Source: Rosellinia necatrix
Taxonomy: Eukaryota > Ascomycota > Sordariomycetes > Xylariales > Xylariaceae
Direction: 5' to 3'
Length of the DNA: 64,000 nt
NCBI GenBank assembly: GCA_021209875.1
Contig: JAGYVD010000001.1
Coordinates: 7,095,522-7,159,521, forward strand
The translations under genes and the position numbers were made by a program. Positions 11,438 to 22,953 of the stretch are shown here, one piece after another; positions within the stretch are counted from its first letter, which is position 1, and each line of letters begins with the position of its first letter. The notes under the pieces are model-generated. The model was given only the letters and a program-made list of their open reading frames with translations. It made no database searches and was not told the DNA's origin.

Positions 11438-13745
11438 AGGCGGCGTAGAAGGGACGTTTATCCCGGGTGACTGATTGGAGACAAAGGTGTAACGTTGGCA
11501 CGTCTTGATTTTATGGTTGTTTCACTTCACTCGGTATGTCATTTGGTGTATGGGTGGATGTATTGGGCTGCAAATTTACTTTAGACACTAGTTATGCCCT
11601 GTCCAGATAACACCGCCGAACCATCTATCGCTATATCCCCCACTTGCCACGTGTTTTACACAATGCCTAGGTACATAGGATCCTTCTAAGCTACCCAGGT
11701 GGGTACTTACTTAGGGTGCTTAGGCAGCTATTAGGGGACGATCCAGGGTTGGGCTCCACTAATGATACTGACATTTACACTCCCAGCAGCCCTTCTCACT
11801 TAAAAAGAATAGCATAACTAGCGGATATGCATTTAACGTCCGAGCTTTTAAATCTCTAGGCGGAGCGTCCATAATTAATACAACGCTTCACCGTAGGTCC
11901 TGCGGTTAACAATCTACATAATTCACAGAATAAGATAACGCCGCATATAAATCAATGTCACCGAAACGAAGACCTATCAAGACAGCAGAGCAGTACACCT
12001 TTAAGCGAAGGTTCAAGACCGTATAGCATTACAGACGCAGATCAGGGCCTACCATTGCCGCCCTCGACAAAAGCCTATTTAGAGCATAGAGCACTACAGC
12101 TCCAATGGAAGCCCCCAGCAAGCATACTACAAGACTAGACTTGCCACTATCGGTAATAGAGGACGAACTAGCATAGCAGCAACCAGTCATATCAGATATA
12201 CACAAATATATCTCTAAAGCTACACCATAGGGTGGCTGGTACCTCGCCATATGCTTTAACCTCCTAACAACCCACTTCTTGACCGGAGGTCTAGGCAAAT
12301 TTATATCCACATGAGAAAGCTCAAGATGGCCTCCGACTATGCTTTCTTGAAAATAAAGACCCGCCGGGATTCCACACTCTCCAGCACAGTCGCGAAACCC
12401 TGTGAATTCACCAGCCCTGTTACTCTAGGTAGTAGTAGTATTAACGTCTAGTCTAGGTGTCTGACTGTTACTCTAGGTAGCTTGTGGGACTTTCTATGAG
12501 CACCTGTACGATGCCAAACGACGTGTCAGTTTACGAGTGCTAAGACTTGGGAGCCATTAATACTATGGAACTCGGGCTTGGCATATTTGACCACTTTATC
12601 TCTGGCTACAAGACTGGGAGGTCAACAAGAGGCATAAGTAAATATTCTGATGATCGAATAGAGTTTATTGCAAGATTTGCCGAAGGAAATAGCTTGGCTG
12701 TCGAAATTAGGAGGCTAGTAAATGCCGGCGGCTGGGTACTTCGCACTACACATATTTACCATATACTACTGAGGTACCACCTCACTCCTCTGTACTTAGA
12801 GTTGTTCCTTAATACTTCATCTCTTACAGCACACTTTCTGAATCACTCGTAACCTCATAATTCAACACTGGCTTATACCTTTATAACATGACTCTTGGTT
12901 AAGTCTAACAAGGAACGTTGGTGTTTCTCTGTTGCTCCACGCAGTAACGGCCCAAATGTGATTCAAGACGTGTTCGCCATTGTCAAGGCCAATCGTGCCT
13001 TTCTATTGGTGGAATTCAGCCTCCTACTCTTTGAGACAAAATCAGCACGCTTGGTCTGCAACTGCAACATTCTCCAGTGCTGGACCACCGCGCCCAAGAC
13101 GGCAGAGGAAACCCCTCCAGATTCATACCACCTCGTACTCAACTGTGCCACGCCGGATGACTAAAAGAGAGTCTACTTGTTACGACGCGACCGGAAGCCA
13201 AGGGCGCAATATTGGCGGGAAATATTTATTGATGCGCTGTCAAATCTCTAGCAGAAGCCGGCGGGGCAAGTTTATCTCGCTTCAAAAGGTTCTCTATCTT
13301 TTTCTCAGGCATGGTGCCCATCGAGATTGCCCCGGCGAGGCCCAGAGGCCGGGCTTGGTTCTGTAACAGTCCTATATTATACATTAAATCACACTCCCAG
13401 TTACGAGGAAGTTCTCAAATGATGCTTGACACGGGGAGTCTTGGGGCTTCGGCTACTCGGGCAGTTTTCTGACCCCGACGGAGTCAACTCTACCCCATCT
13501 CGGGCTTGGTGTTAATATAACACTCCGTTTTGTCTGCCACCAACTCTTACCAGATCTCCAGGGGCGAAAGGCACTCTGATTTTGCCGAACTATCTCTCTC
13601 TCGCTGATAAACAAGACCCTCATAATTCTGGACGAGGCGAGTTATTTAAGTCTTAGACATTCCTCAAATAACAGTCCGCGTGACTGCCCCCTTACGACTC
13701 ACTGTCCTGTTCATGCACTAGATACTTTGATCTATCTAGTCATTC
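11438..13745. other. intergenic region between helicase and tannase-family gene
   Basis: Mostly featureless. TACCTAGGTA-like words occur at 11665-11720. The 16-base phrase CTGTTACTCTAGGTAG is present twice about 50 bp apart (around 12417 and 12466). Short open frames at 12547-12852 (+) and 12895-13164 (+) are not recognised. The last ~100 bases form the probable promoter of the tannase-family gene; no clear TATA box was seen there. Confidence 0.4.
12029..12310 (-). CDS. possible small hypothetical protein or gene fragment with one membrane segment
   Basis: An open frame of 93 residues. Its N-terminal part is basic, a Ser-rich linker follows, and one convincing hydrophobic segment spans roughly residues 58-80, with Gly/Ala/Val content like a transmembrane helix. 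No family is recognised and no intron-linked extension was found. It may be the last exon of a decayed gene or a chance frame. Confidence 0.15.
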   Translation of the reverse strand: MDINLPRPPVKKWVVRRLKHMARYQPPYGVALEIYLCISDMTGCCYASSSSITDSGKSSLVVCLLGASIGAVVLYALNRLLSRAAMVGPDLRL

Positions 13746-15353
13746 ATGGAGCAAATCAGTTCATTTTTTAACCTACATGGCCAGCAGACGGCCTTCGCAG
13801 GTACAGAGTCCTGGTGTAGCCCTGCGGTTTTCTCGCTCCCAGCTCTCTATGGCCTTAATATCCTAACCGTTGAAGCAACCCTGCGCCGAAACTTCACATT
13901 TCCCTCCATGGACATTTTTGGCCTTCCGGAGCCTGTCGTCGGATTGGATTTTTGTAATGTCACCATTGCTTATACGCATCTCGGCTGGGGTGACACAGTC
14001 AATGTCATTTCATATCTCCCATTAGCGGAAAATTGGAATACAAAGTTCGCAGCAAACGGTGGAGGTGGTTTTATGACAGGAGGGGAGGAAATGGCACTCT
14101 TTACCATGGTACCTGCCCTAGTTGATGGGTTCGCCGTTTCTACCACTGATGGTGGCCACCGTATATCTGCTCAAGAAGGAATGGCTTTAACAAGCACATG
14201 GGCTCATTCCAGCCCCGGTAACGTCAACTGGCCCCTGCTGGTCGATTTTGCCCACGTCGCCCTTCATGATATGGCCACAATTGGCAAAGCAGTAACCGAG
14301 GCATTTTATCAAGTGGCTCCCAGATATTCCTACTTCTTCGGGGGGTCAACAGGGGGTAGGCAAGGTTATCAGCTCGCCCAACGTTATCCCAAAGACTTTG
14401 ACGGCATTCTCGCGCTGTTCCCCGCTATAAACTGGGCAAAATTTCTATTCTCCAATATTTGGCCGGTATTCGTCATGAACCAGATGAATGCATATCCTCC
14501 CAAGTGCCAATTTGACGCCATTCGAGAGGCCGCAATTGCTGCTTGTGATGAATTGGACAGTTTTGAGGATGGTATTATCTCACGACCTGGACTTTGCCGC
14601 TTCGATCCCCATACTGTTGTCGGCAGAGCTTTCCACTGCAATGATATTGAATCCACTATTTCATCGGAAGCTGCTACAATAGCAAAAGCAGCATGGGATG
14701 GACCTCGAAGCTCATCAGGCGAATTCCAATGGTACGGCTTTGGAATGGATGCGGATCTTACGGAGCCATTGGGCGGGCCAATCCATACTAGCTGTAATTC
14801 TGCAGGAGTGTGCTCTGCAAGTCCATTCGTAATCTCGGACGTATGGGCTCGATATTGGGTCTTGAAAGAGCCGGATTTCGAGATGACAAAGTTAACACAC
14901 AGGGAATGGGATGATATATTCCGTGGATCGGTTAACGAATATGAGTCTGTTATTGGAACAAGTGATCCTGATCTTGCCAGGTTTAGAAACGCAGGCGGGA
15001 AGATGATCACTTGGCATGGGACAGGTGATGCAGCTATCCCGAGTAACGGTAGTTCGGACTATTACGATCGGGTCCTGCATTTGGATCCTAATGCACAAGA
15101 CTACTATCGCCTTTTTATGATACCTGGGTCGACCCACTCCATCATGACTCACATTGTTCCATCAAGAGACACAATGTTCAAGGCGATACAAGATTGGGTG
15201 GAGAAAGGTGTGGCTCCTGACACAATGCCTTCTGAAGGACCTTCACCAAAAAATCCCGATGTTAGAATCAAGCGAGATTTTTGCATGTATCCACGAGTAC
15301 AACACTACCAAGGTGGAGATGGTACGAAGGCGGGTTCGTTCATTTGTGTCTAA
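13746..15353 (+). CDS. tannase/feruloyl esterase family protein with a non-canonical active site
   Basis: An intronless 535-residue frame, the usual length for the fungal tannase/feruloyl esterase family (alpha/beta hydrolase fold with a lid domain). Probable catalytic triad: S201 in GGSTGGRQ, D428 in WHGTGDAAIP and H464 in PGSTHS. A calcium-loop-like segment is at 267-277 (D268, D271, D275, with F273 and I277 as likely main-chain ligands). Ten other cysteines (24, 70, 254, 267, 284, 298, 350, 356, 513, 534) fit the family's disulfide pattern. In characterised members the catalytic Ser is preceded, and the catalytic His followed, by cysteines that form a disulfide (the CS-D-HC motif). Here they are G200 and S465. 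No signal peptide precedes the mature-like N-terminus (C24-SPAVF), although the family is normally secreted; an unrecognised upstream exon is possible but was not found. Members split phenolic esters of plant wall or tannins. The substrate here is unknown, and activity is plausible but unproven. Confidence 0.85.
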   Translation: MEQISSFFNLHGQQTAFAGTESWCSPAVFSLPALYGLNILTVEATLRRNFTFPSMDIFGLPEPVVGLDFCNVTIAYTHLGWGDTVNVISYLPLAENWNTKFAANGGGGFMTGGEEMALFTMVPALVDGFAVSTTDGGHRISAQEGMALTSTWAHSSPGNVNWPLLVDFAHVALHDMATIGKAVTEAFYQVAPRYSYFFGGSTGGRQGYQLAQRYPKDFDGILALFPAINWAKFLFSNIWPVFVMNQMNAYPPKCQFDAIREAAIAACDELDSFEDGIISRPGLCRFDPHTVVGRAFHCNDIESTISSEAATIAKAAWDGPRSSSGEFQWYGFGMDADLTEPLGGPIHTSCNSAGVCSASPFVISDVWARYWVLKEPDFEMTKLTHREWDDIFRGSVNEYESVIGTSDPDLARFRNAGGKMITWHGTGDAAIPSNGSSDYYDRVLHLDPNAQDYYRLFMIPGSTHSIMTHIVPSRDTMFKAIQDWVEKGVAPDTMPSEGPSPKNPDVRIKRDFCMYPRVQHYQGGDGTKAGSFICV

Positions 15354-15474
15354 TCTGTAGCCAGAAGTATTAACCTGTTGTCTCTATGGCCGTTTACCTC
15401 CTGGTCGCCTGACCTACAGATACAGGCCTCTAAAGAAAGCCCGCAAGGGGAGAACAAGATAGTGTCACAGTAAC

Positions 15475-15634
15475 TGTCACAGAACTAGTCTTGACCTAAG
15501 AACTCCATTAGGGCACGGGCGAGAATACTGCATATAAAAGGAGCGGGTAGATAACGAGTGGCCAAGTAAGGAAGTTCCCCTCCTTGTGCAATAACATAAG
15601 TTATTTCTAGAACCACCAGCAGTACAAACTATAA
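15475..15634 (+). mobile_element. solo-LTR-like element, copy 2
   Basis: Direct-orientation partner of the 5460-5621 sequence. It begins TGTCAC and carries TATAAAA at 15533-15539. It shares the long TAGTCTTGACCTAAG and CTCCTTGTGCAATAACATAAG words. Its 3' end is degraded compared with copy 1. A second TGTCACAG lies just upstream at 15463. It marks the last sequence before the A+T-rich desert. Confidence 0.65.
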
Positions 15635-15892
15635 GCTAACCACACAGGCCACAGGAAACACCCTTACAGGCTACTGAAGGCCACCTTATTAACGTGTTAA
15701 CATGTACTCTAGCAATTTTATTTAACTTATGAATTTATTTTAATTTTTATTTAATATTTAATTTATGAGTATAATTAAAATTGCCTGTTTTTTGGTTTTT
15801 AATAATACTGGCGGTATTTTAAAAAATATATATAAAAGCTATAATTTATAAGGTTTAATTTAAGATATTAGTTTATGAAGCAGTATTTAAAT

Positions 15893-16065
15893 ATAATATA
15901 TAATATATGATATAGTCAGGAAGAGAGGGGCTCCTTATCTAGCTAGCTGTGCTAGCTAGATAAAGATTGTATAGCTTAGATAAGGTAACCTAGCTTAAAA
16001 GGCTTCAGGTCCGTGCAGGACTAAAAGATTTTATTTAATTTATATTACATTTTTATAAATTTAAT
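15893..16065 (-). mobile_element. palindrome-rich repeat family D, copy 1 (inverted)
   Basis: About 170 bp containing the paired words TTATCTAGCTAGC and AGGCTTCAGGTCC. It is the reverse complement of the sequence at 39043-39225, and decayed copies lie near 57.3 and 59.3 kb. Probably a solo LTR or small mobile element; no body is recognisable. Confidence 0.55.
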
Positions 16066-16097
16066 TATATTATTTTTAATAATTTTTATTAAATAAT

Positions 16098-16292
16098 TGA
16101 TACGCGCGCGTAGAGGGAGCGCTTACATAAGCTCCTCGCTTGGGGTGCTGTGGCCCGTGGCCACAGCACAACCTAATTAGGCCTAGCCCCATGTATGTGG
16201 GCCCTAGCCCACACCTAGGTAAAACTTTAGCTTGGCCTAGATTTGCTAGTCCTTCATCTTTTATAATACACACTTTACACCCCTATGGTGCA
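16098..16292 (-). mobile_element. LTR family R1, well-preserved solo copy
   Basis: 195 bp that start TGATACGCG and end GGTGCA on the plus strand as written, so the ends are TG...CA. The other four copies in the window (21140, 28008, 52270, 58331) run the opposite way. This copy keeps normal G+C, including a CTGTGGCC/GGCCACAG hairpin near 16150, whereas the copies attached to long bodies are mutated. Read as a solo LTR. Confidence 0.7.
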
Positions 16293-16930
16293 CCTCTTAA
16301 TAATATAATGAATTTTATAATTATATAACTTTATATTTTAGTTGATTTGTTTTATGCTGGCAGATAAAATATGTTTAGTTTTTAATGTTTATATATATCT
16401 GATTTTTAATATAACTTTTTTATATTTTAAATAATATTGTTTATTAAAAAGAGCAGAACTATTAGTTTTTAAGCTTAATTATTATTAATAAAATTTATTA
16501 ATATTTATTAATTTAATATATTTTCTGTTAGATTGTTGATTATTTTATTTTTGCTAATATAAAAGGAAAAAATATTATAATAATAATTAAATTTATTTTT
16601 ATATTATATTTTAAATAATTTATATTATAAATTATTTATATATTATTTTATTTAGTTATTAATATATTCAAATAATCTATTCTTTTTAAGCTTTAATTAT
16701 TTTAATATTAAATATTTAAGAATTATAATATTATAATTAATTATTTCTTTAAACTTTAATTAATATTATATTTAAATAATAATAATTATATATTTAAAAT
16801 ATAATTGTTATTAATTTTATTTTTTAAAAGCATATATTAAGTTTTTTAATAAGTACCCAGGTTTTCAATATTATTTAATCATGTTTTTTATTTTATTTTT
16901 AATTTTAAAATTTAATTTTGTTTTAAAATA

Positions 16931-17174
16931 TAAGTCACAGATGCCACACATACCTTCACACACCTGACTAGGACCCACCTGAAAAGGTCCTTCTGGTTGT
17001 GGCCAAGGCCCACAACACCTACGTACAGCACGTGACCTAGCATCCGTGCACCCATAAACTAGTACATACCTAATTTCTACCTAGATAGCTTTTTCTGTTC
17101 CCCATCTTCTGATCAATATAAATATGGGACCTTAACTAGGAGCATTGCCTCTGTAAAAGACATCAATCGTGATA
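16931..17174 (+). mobile_element. LTR-like family R4, copy 1
   Basis: 244 bp bounded by GTCACAG and ATCGTGAT. A direct copy lies at 43437-43681. Shared internal words include GACTAGGACCCACCTG and CAGCACGTGACCTAGCATC. A TATAAATATGGGACC element near its 3' third resembles a promoter. Its G+C is preserved inside the A+T desert. Most simply a solo LTR. Confidence 0.65.
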
Positions 17175-17346
17175 ATATATATATAAAAATAAACTTATAA
17201 AATAATTAATAATCTTTATTAGTTTAATTAAAAAAATAATTGCCATATATTTATTTTATTATTAATTTATTTAATGTTTATTAATATATTAAAACATAAA
17301 ATTAGTTTAAAATTTTTAATGTTTAAAAAATTAAAAATTTAATTTT

Positions 17347-17602
17347 TAATAAGTCTGGTCAGGGGTATAAAGCTATAAATAGCTGTATTTAAAGTATACT
17401 GGTCTATATTATGGTGTTATAAATGTATAGGTGATGAAGATAGTGGAATTCTAGGTGCAGTCCTAGAATTCCACCTACTAGTACAGGTAGGTGGGTGGGC
17501 CTAGCCCAAGTAGGCTAGCCCAGGTGGCCTAGGCCACCTTATCTAATCTTACAGTAGGGCAACTAGTGGTGCCAAACCTGGCACCCTTTGCCTACTTTAA
17601 CA
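17347..17602 (+). mobile_element. LTR-like family C, copy 1
   Basis: 256 bp. It begins TAATAAGTCTGGTCAG (possibly TG mutated to TA) and ends TTTAACA. It is matched along its whole length by 20044-20299. It contains two strong hairpins, one centred on the word GGAATTCTAGG and its complement, and one on CAGGTGGCCTAGGCCACC. With its partner it may bound a 2.95-kb element. Confidence 0.65.
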
Positions 17603-17696
17603 AAATGCCGGGCATTTAAAAAAATAGTTGCTGCTTTTAGTAACTATTTAGCAACAGCTGGCCCATTAATTTTTGAAAATCTTATTAGTTTAATCT

Positions 17697-17790
17697 AAGC
17701 TTTTTATTTAGTTTTAAGCTTTTTATTTAGTTTTAAGCTTTTTATTTAGTTTTAAAGCTTTAACTTAGTTTTAAAGTTTCAATTTAGCTT
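17697..17790 (+). repeat. 19-bp tandem repeat
   Basis: Three identical units of AAGCTTTTTATTTAGTTTT are followed by two degenerate units. Low-complexity sequence inside the family C interval. Confidence 0.8.
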
Positions 17791-19560
17791 CAAGATTTTT
17801 TAAATATTAATTTATATAAAAACGTAAAAAAAATAAGCTATTATTTAGCTAGCATACTAATTAAATATTTTTTTAATCGGGAATTCTGCTGGTCTGGCCG
17901 CAGCTGCTGTTCTAGTTATAATTCCGGCCGCTTTTAATTTTTTTATAGTTTTAACTACACGTATAAAAACTAATAAAACTATTAGCTTTATTAAAATAAT
18001 TAAAGCTTTTAATACTTTAAAAGTTATTTTATTTATATAATTACTGTTAATATTTTTATTTAATTAAGCTAAAACTAAAACTAAAGCTATAAAAACGTTT
18101 AGTTTTTTATTTAAAGCTATTATAAGCTTGTTTAATTTTTTTTTACACAGTTTTTCAAAATTTCTCTAGCTTTTAGCATTTTTATATAATTGAAATAAGC
18201 TTTTTTTGTTAATTTTAAATAATTGTTATAACTTTTATTTAATTAAAATTATTTCTTTTAAATTTTATTAATTTATATATATTATAACTTAAAGTATATA
18301 AATTAAAATATTACGCGTTTACTTTTAGCTATATTATATAAAAACAGGTTGCTAGTTATAAATAAACGCATAATACGTTTAAATTATATTTTACAACGGT
18401 TTTTTAAAGCTGCAATAATTTTATTTAAGCTAGCTTAATATAAAATATATTATTAATTAACTAGTAATTTACTGTTTTATTATTTTAAAGCTTAGCTATA
18501 TAATAAATAATTAAAAAAAATATTACTTTTTAATTAAAGCTTGTAATTTATTTATAAACAACTAAATATTTAAATAAATAACGTTATTTCTAGCTGTTAT
18601 TATTTTAATATCTGCTAGGTTAAAATAACTAAAATTAAAATAGCTTATATTTAAAGCTTTTAAACAAGCCGTATATCGAAAGCTTCAATAAGTTAGATTA
18701 GCCGGACTAGTTTAATTAATTATGTTAAATTAGCTAGCTTAATTAACTAAATTAAAACAACTGGCGTAAAAGGCTAGATCGTTAAAATAGCCAAACATTT
18801 AATTAGCTAGATCGGCCTAGTTAGTCAAGTTAACTAGCTGTATTAAATTATATAAATAGCTTTAATTAACCAGATTATAAACAAAATATATGGTGGTATT
18901 AATAACTAAATATATAACCGGTTTATAATATATAGCCGGATCAACTAAAAAAAACTGCTATATTTCTAAAAAAAAAGCTAACACTAGTATTTTTAATGTT
19001 TATTAGTCGTATAAATAAAATCATTTCGCTAATATTATTATTAGCTTTAATAAAATTATTAGCTTTAAACTTGTTAGCATAAGCTGTTTTAGTTTAATTA
19101 TTAATTTAATTTTTAAAACTACTGCTATTTTATATATAGCTAATTAATAAGTTTAAAAAGTTATTTATAAAGCTTATAATTAATTTTAAAAACTTTATTT
19201 TTAACTTTAAAAAGCTTAGTTTTATATTTAAAACATTTATTTTTAAGTTAAAAAATGTAGTTGCAGCTTTTAATTTAAAATAAAATATTTTTAATTTAGT
19301 AATATCTGCAGCTAATTTATTATATTTTTTATTTAAGTTGTTAACACGTTTTTATAACGTATTTACATTTTTTTTATATATTATTTATTAAAACAGCTTT
19401 TATTTAATAATTAATAAAAGCTATAATTTAGCTTAGCTAACCAGCTAAGCTAGGCTAGGCTAAGCTAGGTCAGGCTAGGTTGGCTTGGTCGGCTAAGTAG
19501 GCTAGGCTAAAATAAACTAAGTTAGCTAAAGCTAGAGTTAGTAAAATTAATTGTGAAGCC

Positions 19561-19650
19561 ATCCCGACAGACGACTTCCTTAGGGAAGCCATCTTGTCGG
19601 ACGCCTTCCTTTGGGAAGCTTTCCTTAGTGAAGCCTTCCTTCCGGAAGGC
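19561..19650 (-). repeat. 15-bp minisatellite of normal G+C encoding a 5-residue repeat
   Basis: Six 15-bp units (type TTCCTTAGGGAAGCC, some inverted-like) lie within a small G+C island. Because 15 is a multiple of three, the minus strand reads as six 5-residue repeats of the RKAS type, in an open frame of 66 codons (19470-19670) that then becomes hydrophobic. Whether this is or was coding is unknown. Confidence 0.6.
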
Positions 19651-20043
19651 TTCTGGGAATAGCTATACATTAGTTAGACTAGGAGATAGATAGTAAATTG
19701 ATCTTCATCTCTCTCCAACTATCTGATGCCTACCAATTAATAGCTTGATTAAATTAGCTGAAATTTAATAAATCTGGCTAAAAACGCTAAAAACAATAAA
19801 ATCGATAAAATCGGTAAAACTAGCTAGAATTAATAAACCTAAAGCTTTAATTAATTAGTTAAAGAGTTAATTAATAAAATAGTATAATTTGCAGCTAATT
19901 TTACTAGTTTTATCGCACTTGGCTACGTAATATAAACTGCTACAAGGCAAAAAAGCCGTTTTTAACCGCAAAACTTAAGTAAATAGTTTATAAAAGCTGC
20001 TTAAGAAAATATTTTTAGTTTAATCGTTGCAGAAGTATTAATT

Positions 20044-20299
20044 TAATAAGTCTGGTCAGAAGTAGAAAGCTGTAAATAGCTGTATTTATAATATACTAGT
20101 CTATATTATAGTGTTATATATATATAAGTAATAACAATAATAAAATTCTAAGTGCAGTCTTAGAATTTTACTTACTAGTATAGGTAGGTGGGTGGGCCTA
20201 GCCTAAGTAGGCTAGCCCAGGTGGCCTGGGCCACCTTATCTAATCTTATAATGGGGCAACTAGTGGTGCCAAGCCTGGCACCCCTTGCCTACTCTAACA
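20044..20299 (+). mobile_element. LTR-like family C, copy 2
   Basis: Direct partner of 17347-17602 with the same hairpins. It is more mutated in its first half (G-to-A and C-to-T) but well preserved from about 20180 onward. It ends CTCTAACA. Confidence 0.65.
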
Positions 20300-21139
20300 A
20301 CTTTAAAGCTTATAAAAATAAAAAAAATCTTTACTTTAAATATTGTTTAATTTAAAACTTTAGTTTTAAAAATAAGACAAAAAACGTTATTTTTTGTTAA
20401 TAAAACTTAAATGTATTCAGCTAGTATTTGTTTAATTTATATAAAAATTAAAAAGTTAAAACTATAACTATTAAAAATTTTATGTTCAAAAAAATATAGT
20501 TTAAAATAAGTTTAAAAATAAGTTCAAATTAAATAATAATAAAAATAAAATTATTATTGAATTTAAAACTAAAAAACAACGTTTAATAATTATAATAGTT
20601 TTTAATTATTTTCAAAAAAATTGTTTTAAAAGTTATATTATTAAAAATATAAATAAATTATAATAATAATAATAATTTAAATTATAAAATTACAAATTAA
20701 AATATAAACTAAACAGATAAATTATTTATTGCATGTATAAATCTTGCATAAAATGAATATAATGCATTGAAAAATAAAATAATTAAAACAAAAAAACATA
20801 TTAAAAATATTAAAGCAGTAAAGATAATTAATTAATTGACATAATCATTAAAAACCGCTAAAATATCGGCTAATATAAAGATTCTAATTTTTAAAACATT
20901 TTATTATGTTATTAATTAATTATTTAAAGCTATATTAAATATAATTAAATATAAAACACAACTAGTGGTTTAAGTTTAAGATTTTAAGTATTAATATTTA
21001 ATTATAATTATGTTAATATTAAAATTATTATTTGAAGGTTTTATTTTAATATTTTTAATAAAACTAATATAAGTTTTAATAATAATATTAATATTTATTA
21101 TTTTGATAATTTATTTCAGAATATAAGCTATATAAGAGG

Positions 21140-21335
21140 TGCACCATAGGGGTGTAAAGTGTGTATTATAAAAAATAAAGAACTAGCAAATCTAGGCTAA
21201 ACTAACGTTTTATTTAAATATGGGCTAGGGCCTACATATATAAGGCTAAGTTTAATTAAGTTGTGCGTATAGCTATAGGCTACAGCATTTTAAGCAAAAG
21301 GATTATATAAGCGTTTTTTTTACACGCGCGTATTA
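21140..21335 (+). mobile_element. LTR family R1, copy 2
   Basis: 196 bp from TGCACC to GCGTATTA, moderately mutated. It forms the left end of both the 21.1-28.2 kb element and, as a paralogous copy, the 52.27 kb element. Confidence 0.7.
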
Positions 21336-22719
21336 AAAAGCCGCGCTAATTAAAAAGTTCTGCTAACTTTAGCAGAGTTTATTATATAATCTGTTATAGT
21401 CGGCTTTTTTTTTTAATATTTATTTATATAATAAAATATAGATTATATTAGTTTTAGTACTTTTTAATTAGTTATCTGCTGTATTTATATTATTTTTTAT
21501 TATTTATTAATTATATTTATAACTTTATTATTTTTATTTAATAAAATAATTAAAACTGTCCAGTTTTTAATTAAAATAATATTTTAAAACAATTTTTATT
21601 TTATATATATTTTTTTATTAAAATTTTGTTTAGCTTTTATATATTTAAATAGCAGCATTAATTGTTTAAAAGTCGGGTTTTTAAAATTATATATAAATGC
21701 TTTATAAAAATTATTAAATAAATATAGAAATTATTAAAAATGTTTAATTTATAAACTAGGTGTTTTATTTATTATTTAATTATTTAAAGTTTTAATTTTT
21801 ATTAAAAATATTTTTTTGATAATTAATTAAATAAATAATATTTTATATATAAATATAAATAAATTTAATTTTTTGATTAAATTTTAATACATAGTGTTTA
21901 ATATTATAGTTATATTTTATTATAGCTTAACAAAAATTTATTATTAATTAAACGTTTTAATATAAATGCTTGCAAAAAAACATATATTTAAAATTTTTAA
22001 TATTATTAAAATTAACTGATATTTTTAATATATTAAACAGTTTAAATTTAAATAACAGTTCATAAAAATTAAATATATAATATTATTATATACAGCATTT
22101 AAATTTTATTATAAAAAATATAATATTTATTTAATCTGTTTCTAATTTAATAAATATATAATATTATATTATTATTTTAATAGTTTAGGTCTTATGTTTT
22201 AATAAGCTGTTTATTTATAAATAATATATAGCTGTTATTATTAGCTTAATATTAAATAACTATTATATATTTTATTAAAAGTTAAATATAAACTTTTAGT
22301 TTTTATTTAAAATAATTTTTTAAAAATGTTTTAATTATTTAATAAAAGTTGTTTAATTAAAACAATGCTCTCTTTTTTATTATATATTTTATATATTTAA
22401 AATTAATAATATATATTTTAAAACAAAGCTTAAAATTATTATTATAACGTTATATATATTAACATATAGTTTTTTTTATTTAATCATTAAATAATACTTT
22501 TAATTTTATTTTTAAAAATACTAAAATAAAGTTTATATTTATGATATATATAAATAATAAGTTTTTTAATTGAATTAATTTTAGCTTTTTTATACATAGC
22601 TGCTTATCAGTTTAATTTAAATTATATAAGTTATAATGTTTAATATAACTTTTTATTATTTATATTTTATCAGCTATTATAAACAGTTTTAATATTTATA
22701 TTATTAATTAAATATTATA

Positions 22720-22953
22720 TGTTGCACCAGTCACAAATAAGAAGTCAAGGCTTCGGCAATAAGTGATGTATTGTACGAAAAATCTACAGATGGGAAAGGA
22801 AAGAGTAAGTGGGAGGAATTTAGCCCACTAGAATTCCGACTAAGTGCAGGTGTGTGGGGTGGGTCCAGTCCGTGCGCGCCACAGCGGGGGCAACAGGTGC
22901 ACGGATACTGGTCCGTGCCATATGCCCAATTGGCCAACCAGTTATCCGGGACT
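22720..22953 (+). mobile_element. 234-bp unmutated insertion with TTATA target duplication
   Basis: A G+C-normal sequence beginning TGTTGCACCAGTCAC and ending ATCCGGGACT. It is flanked on both sides by TTATA (22715-22719 and 22954-22958). The paralogous repeat copy has a single TTATA (53836-53840) and no insert, so the site before insertion is preserved. A 5-bp duplication fits an LTR-type integrase, but the 3' end is CT rather than CA and no terminal inverted repeat is evident. It escaped the mutation that affected its surroundings. Confidence 0.75.

Larger units (their letters stand above)
17347..20299. mobile_element. possible short LTR element with family C terminal repeats
   Basis: Two same-orientation, same-length (256 bp) repeats bound about 2.4 kb of A+T-rich sequence. 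The interior is too short for gag-pol and contains no readable gene, so this is either a non-autonomous LTR element or two independent solo insertions. The interior contains the 19-bp and 15-bp tandem arrays listed separately. Confidence 0.4.

Noticed and set aside
9629..11474. Several plus-strand open frames opposite the DEAD-box helicase
   Set aside because: They are shadows of the helicase coding strand and have no domain resemblance.
16076..16328. Open frames on both strands near 16.1-16.3 kb, and a similar one at 52201-52458
   Set aside because: They lie inside the R1 LTR copies and repeat wherever the LTR occurs; the LTR explains them.
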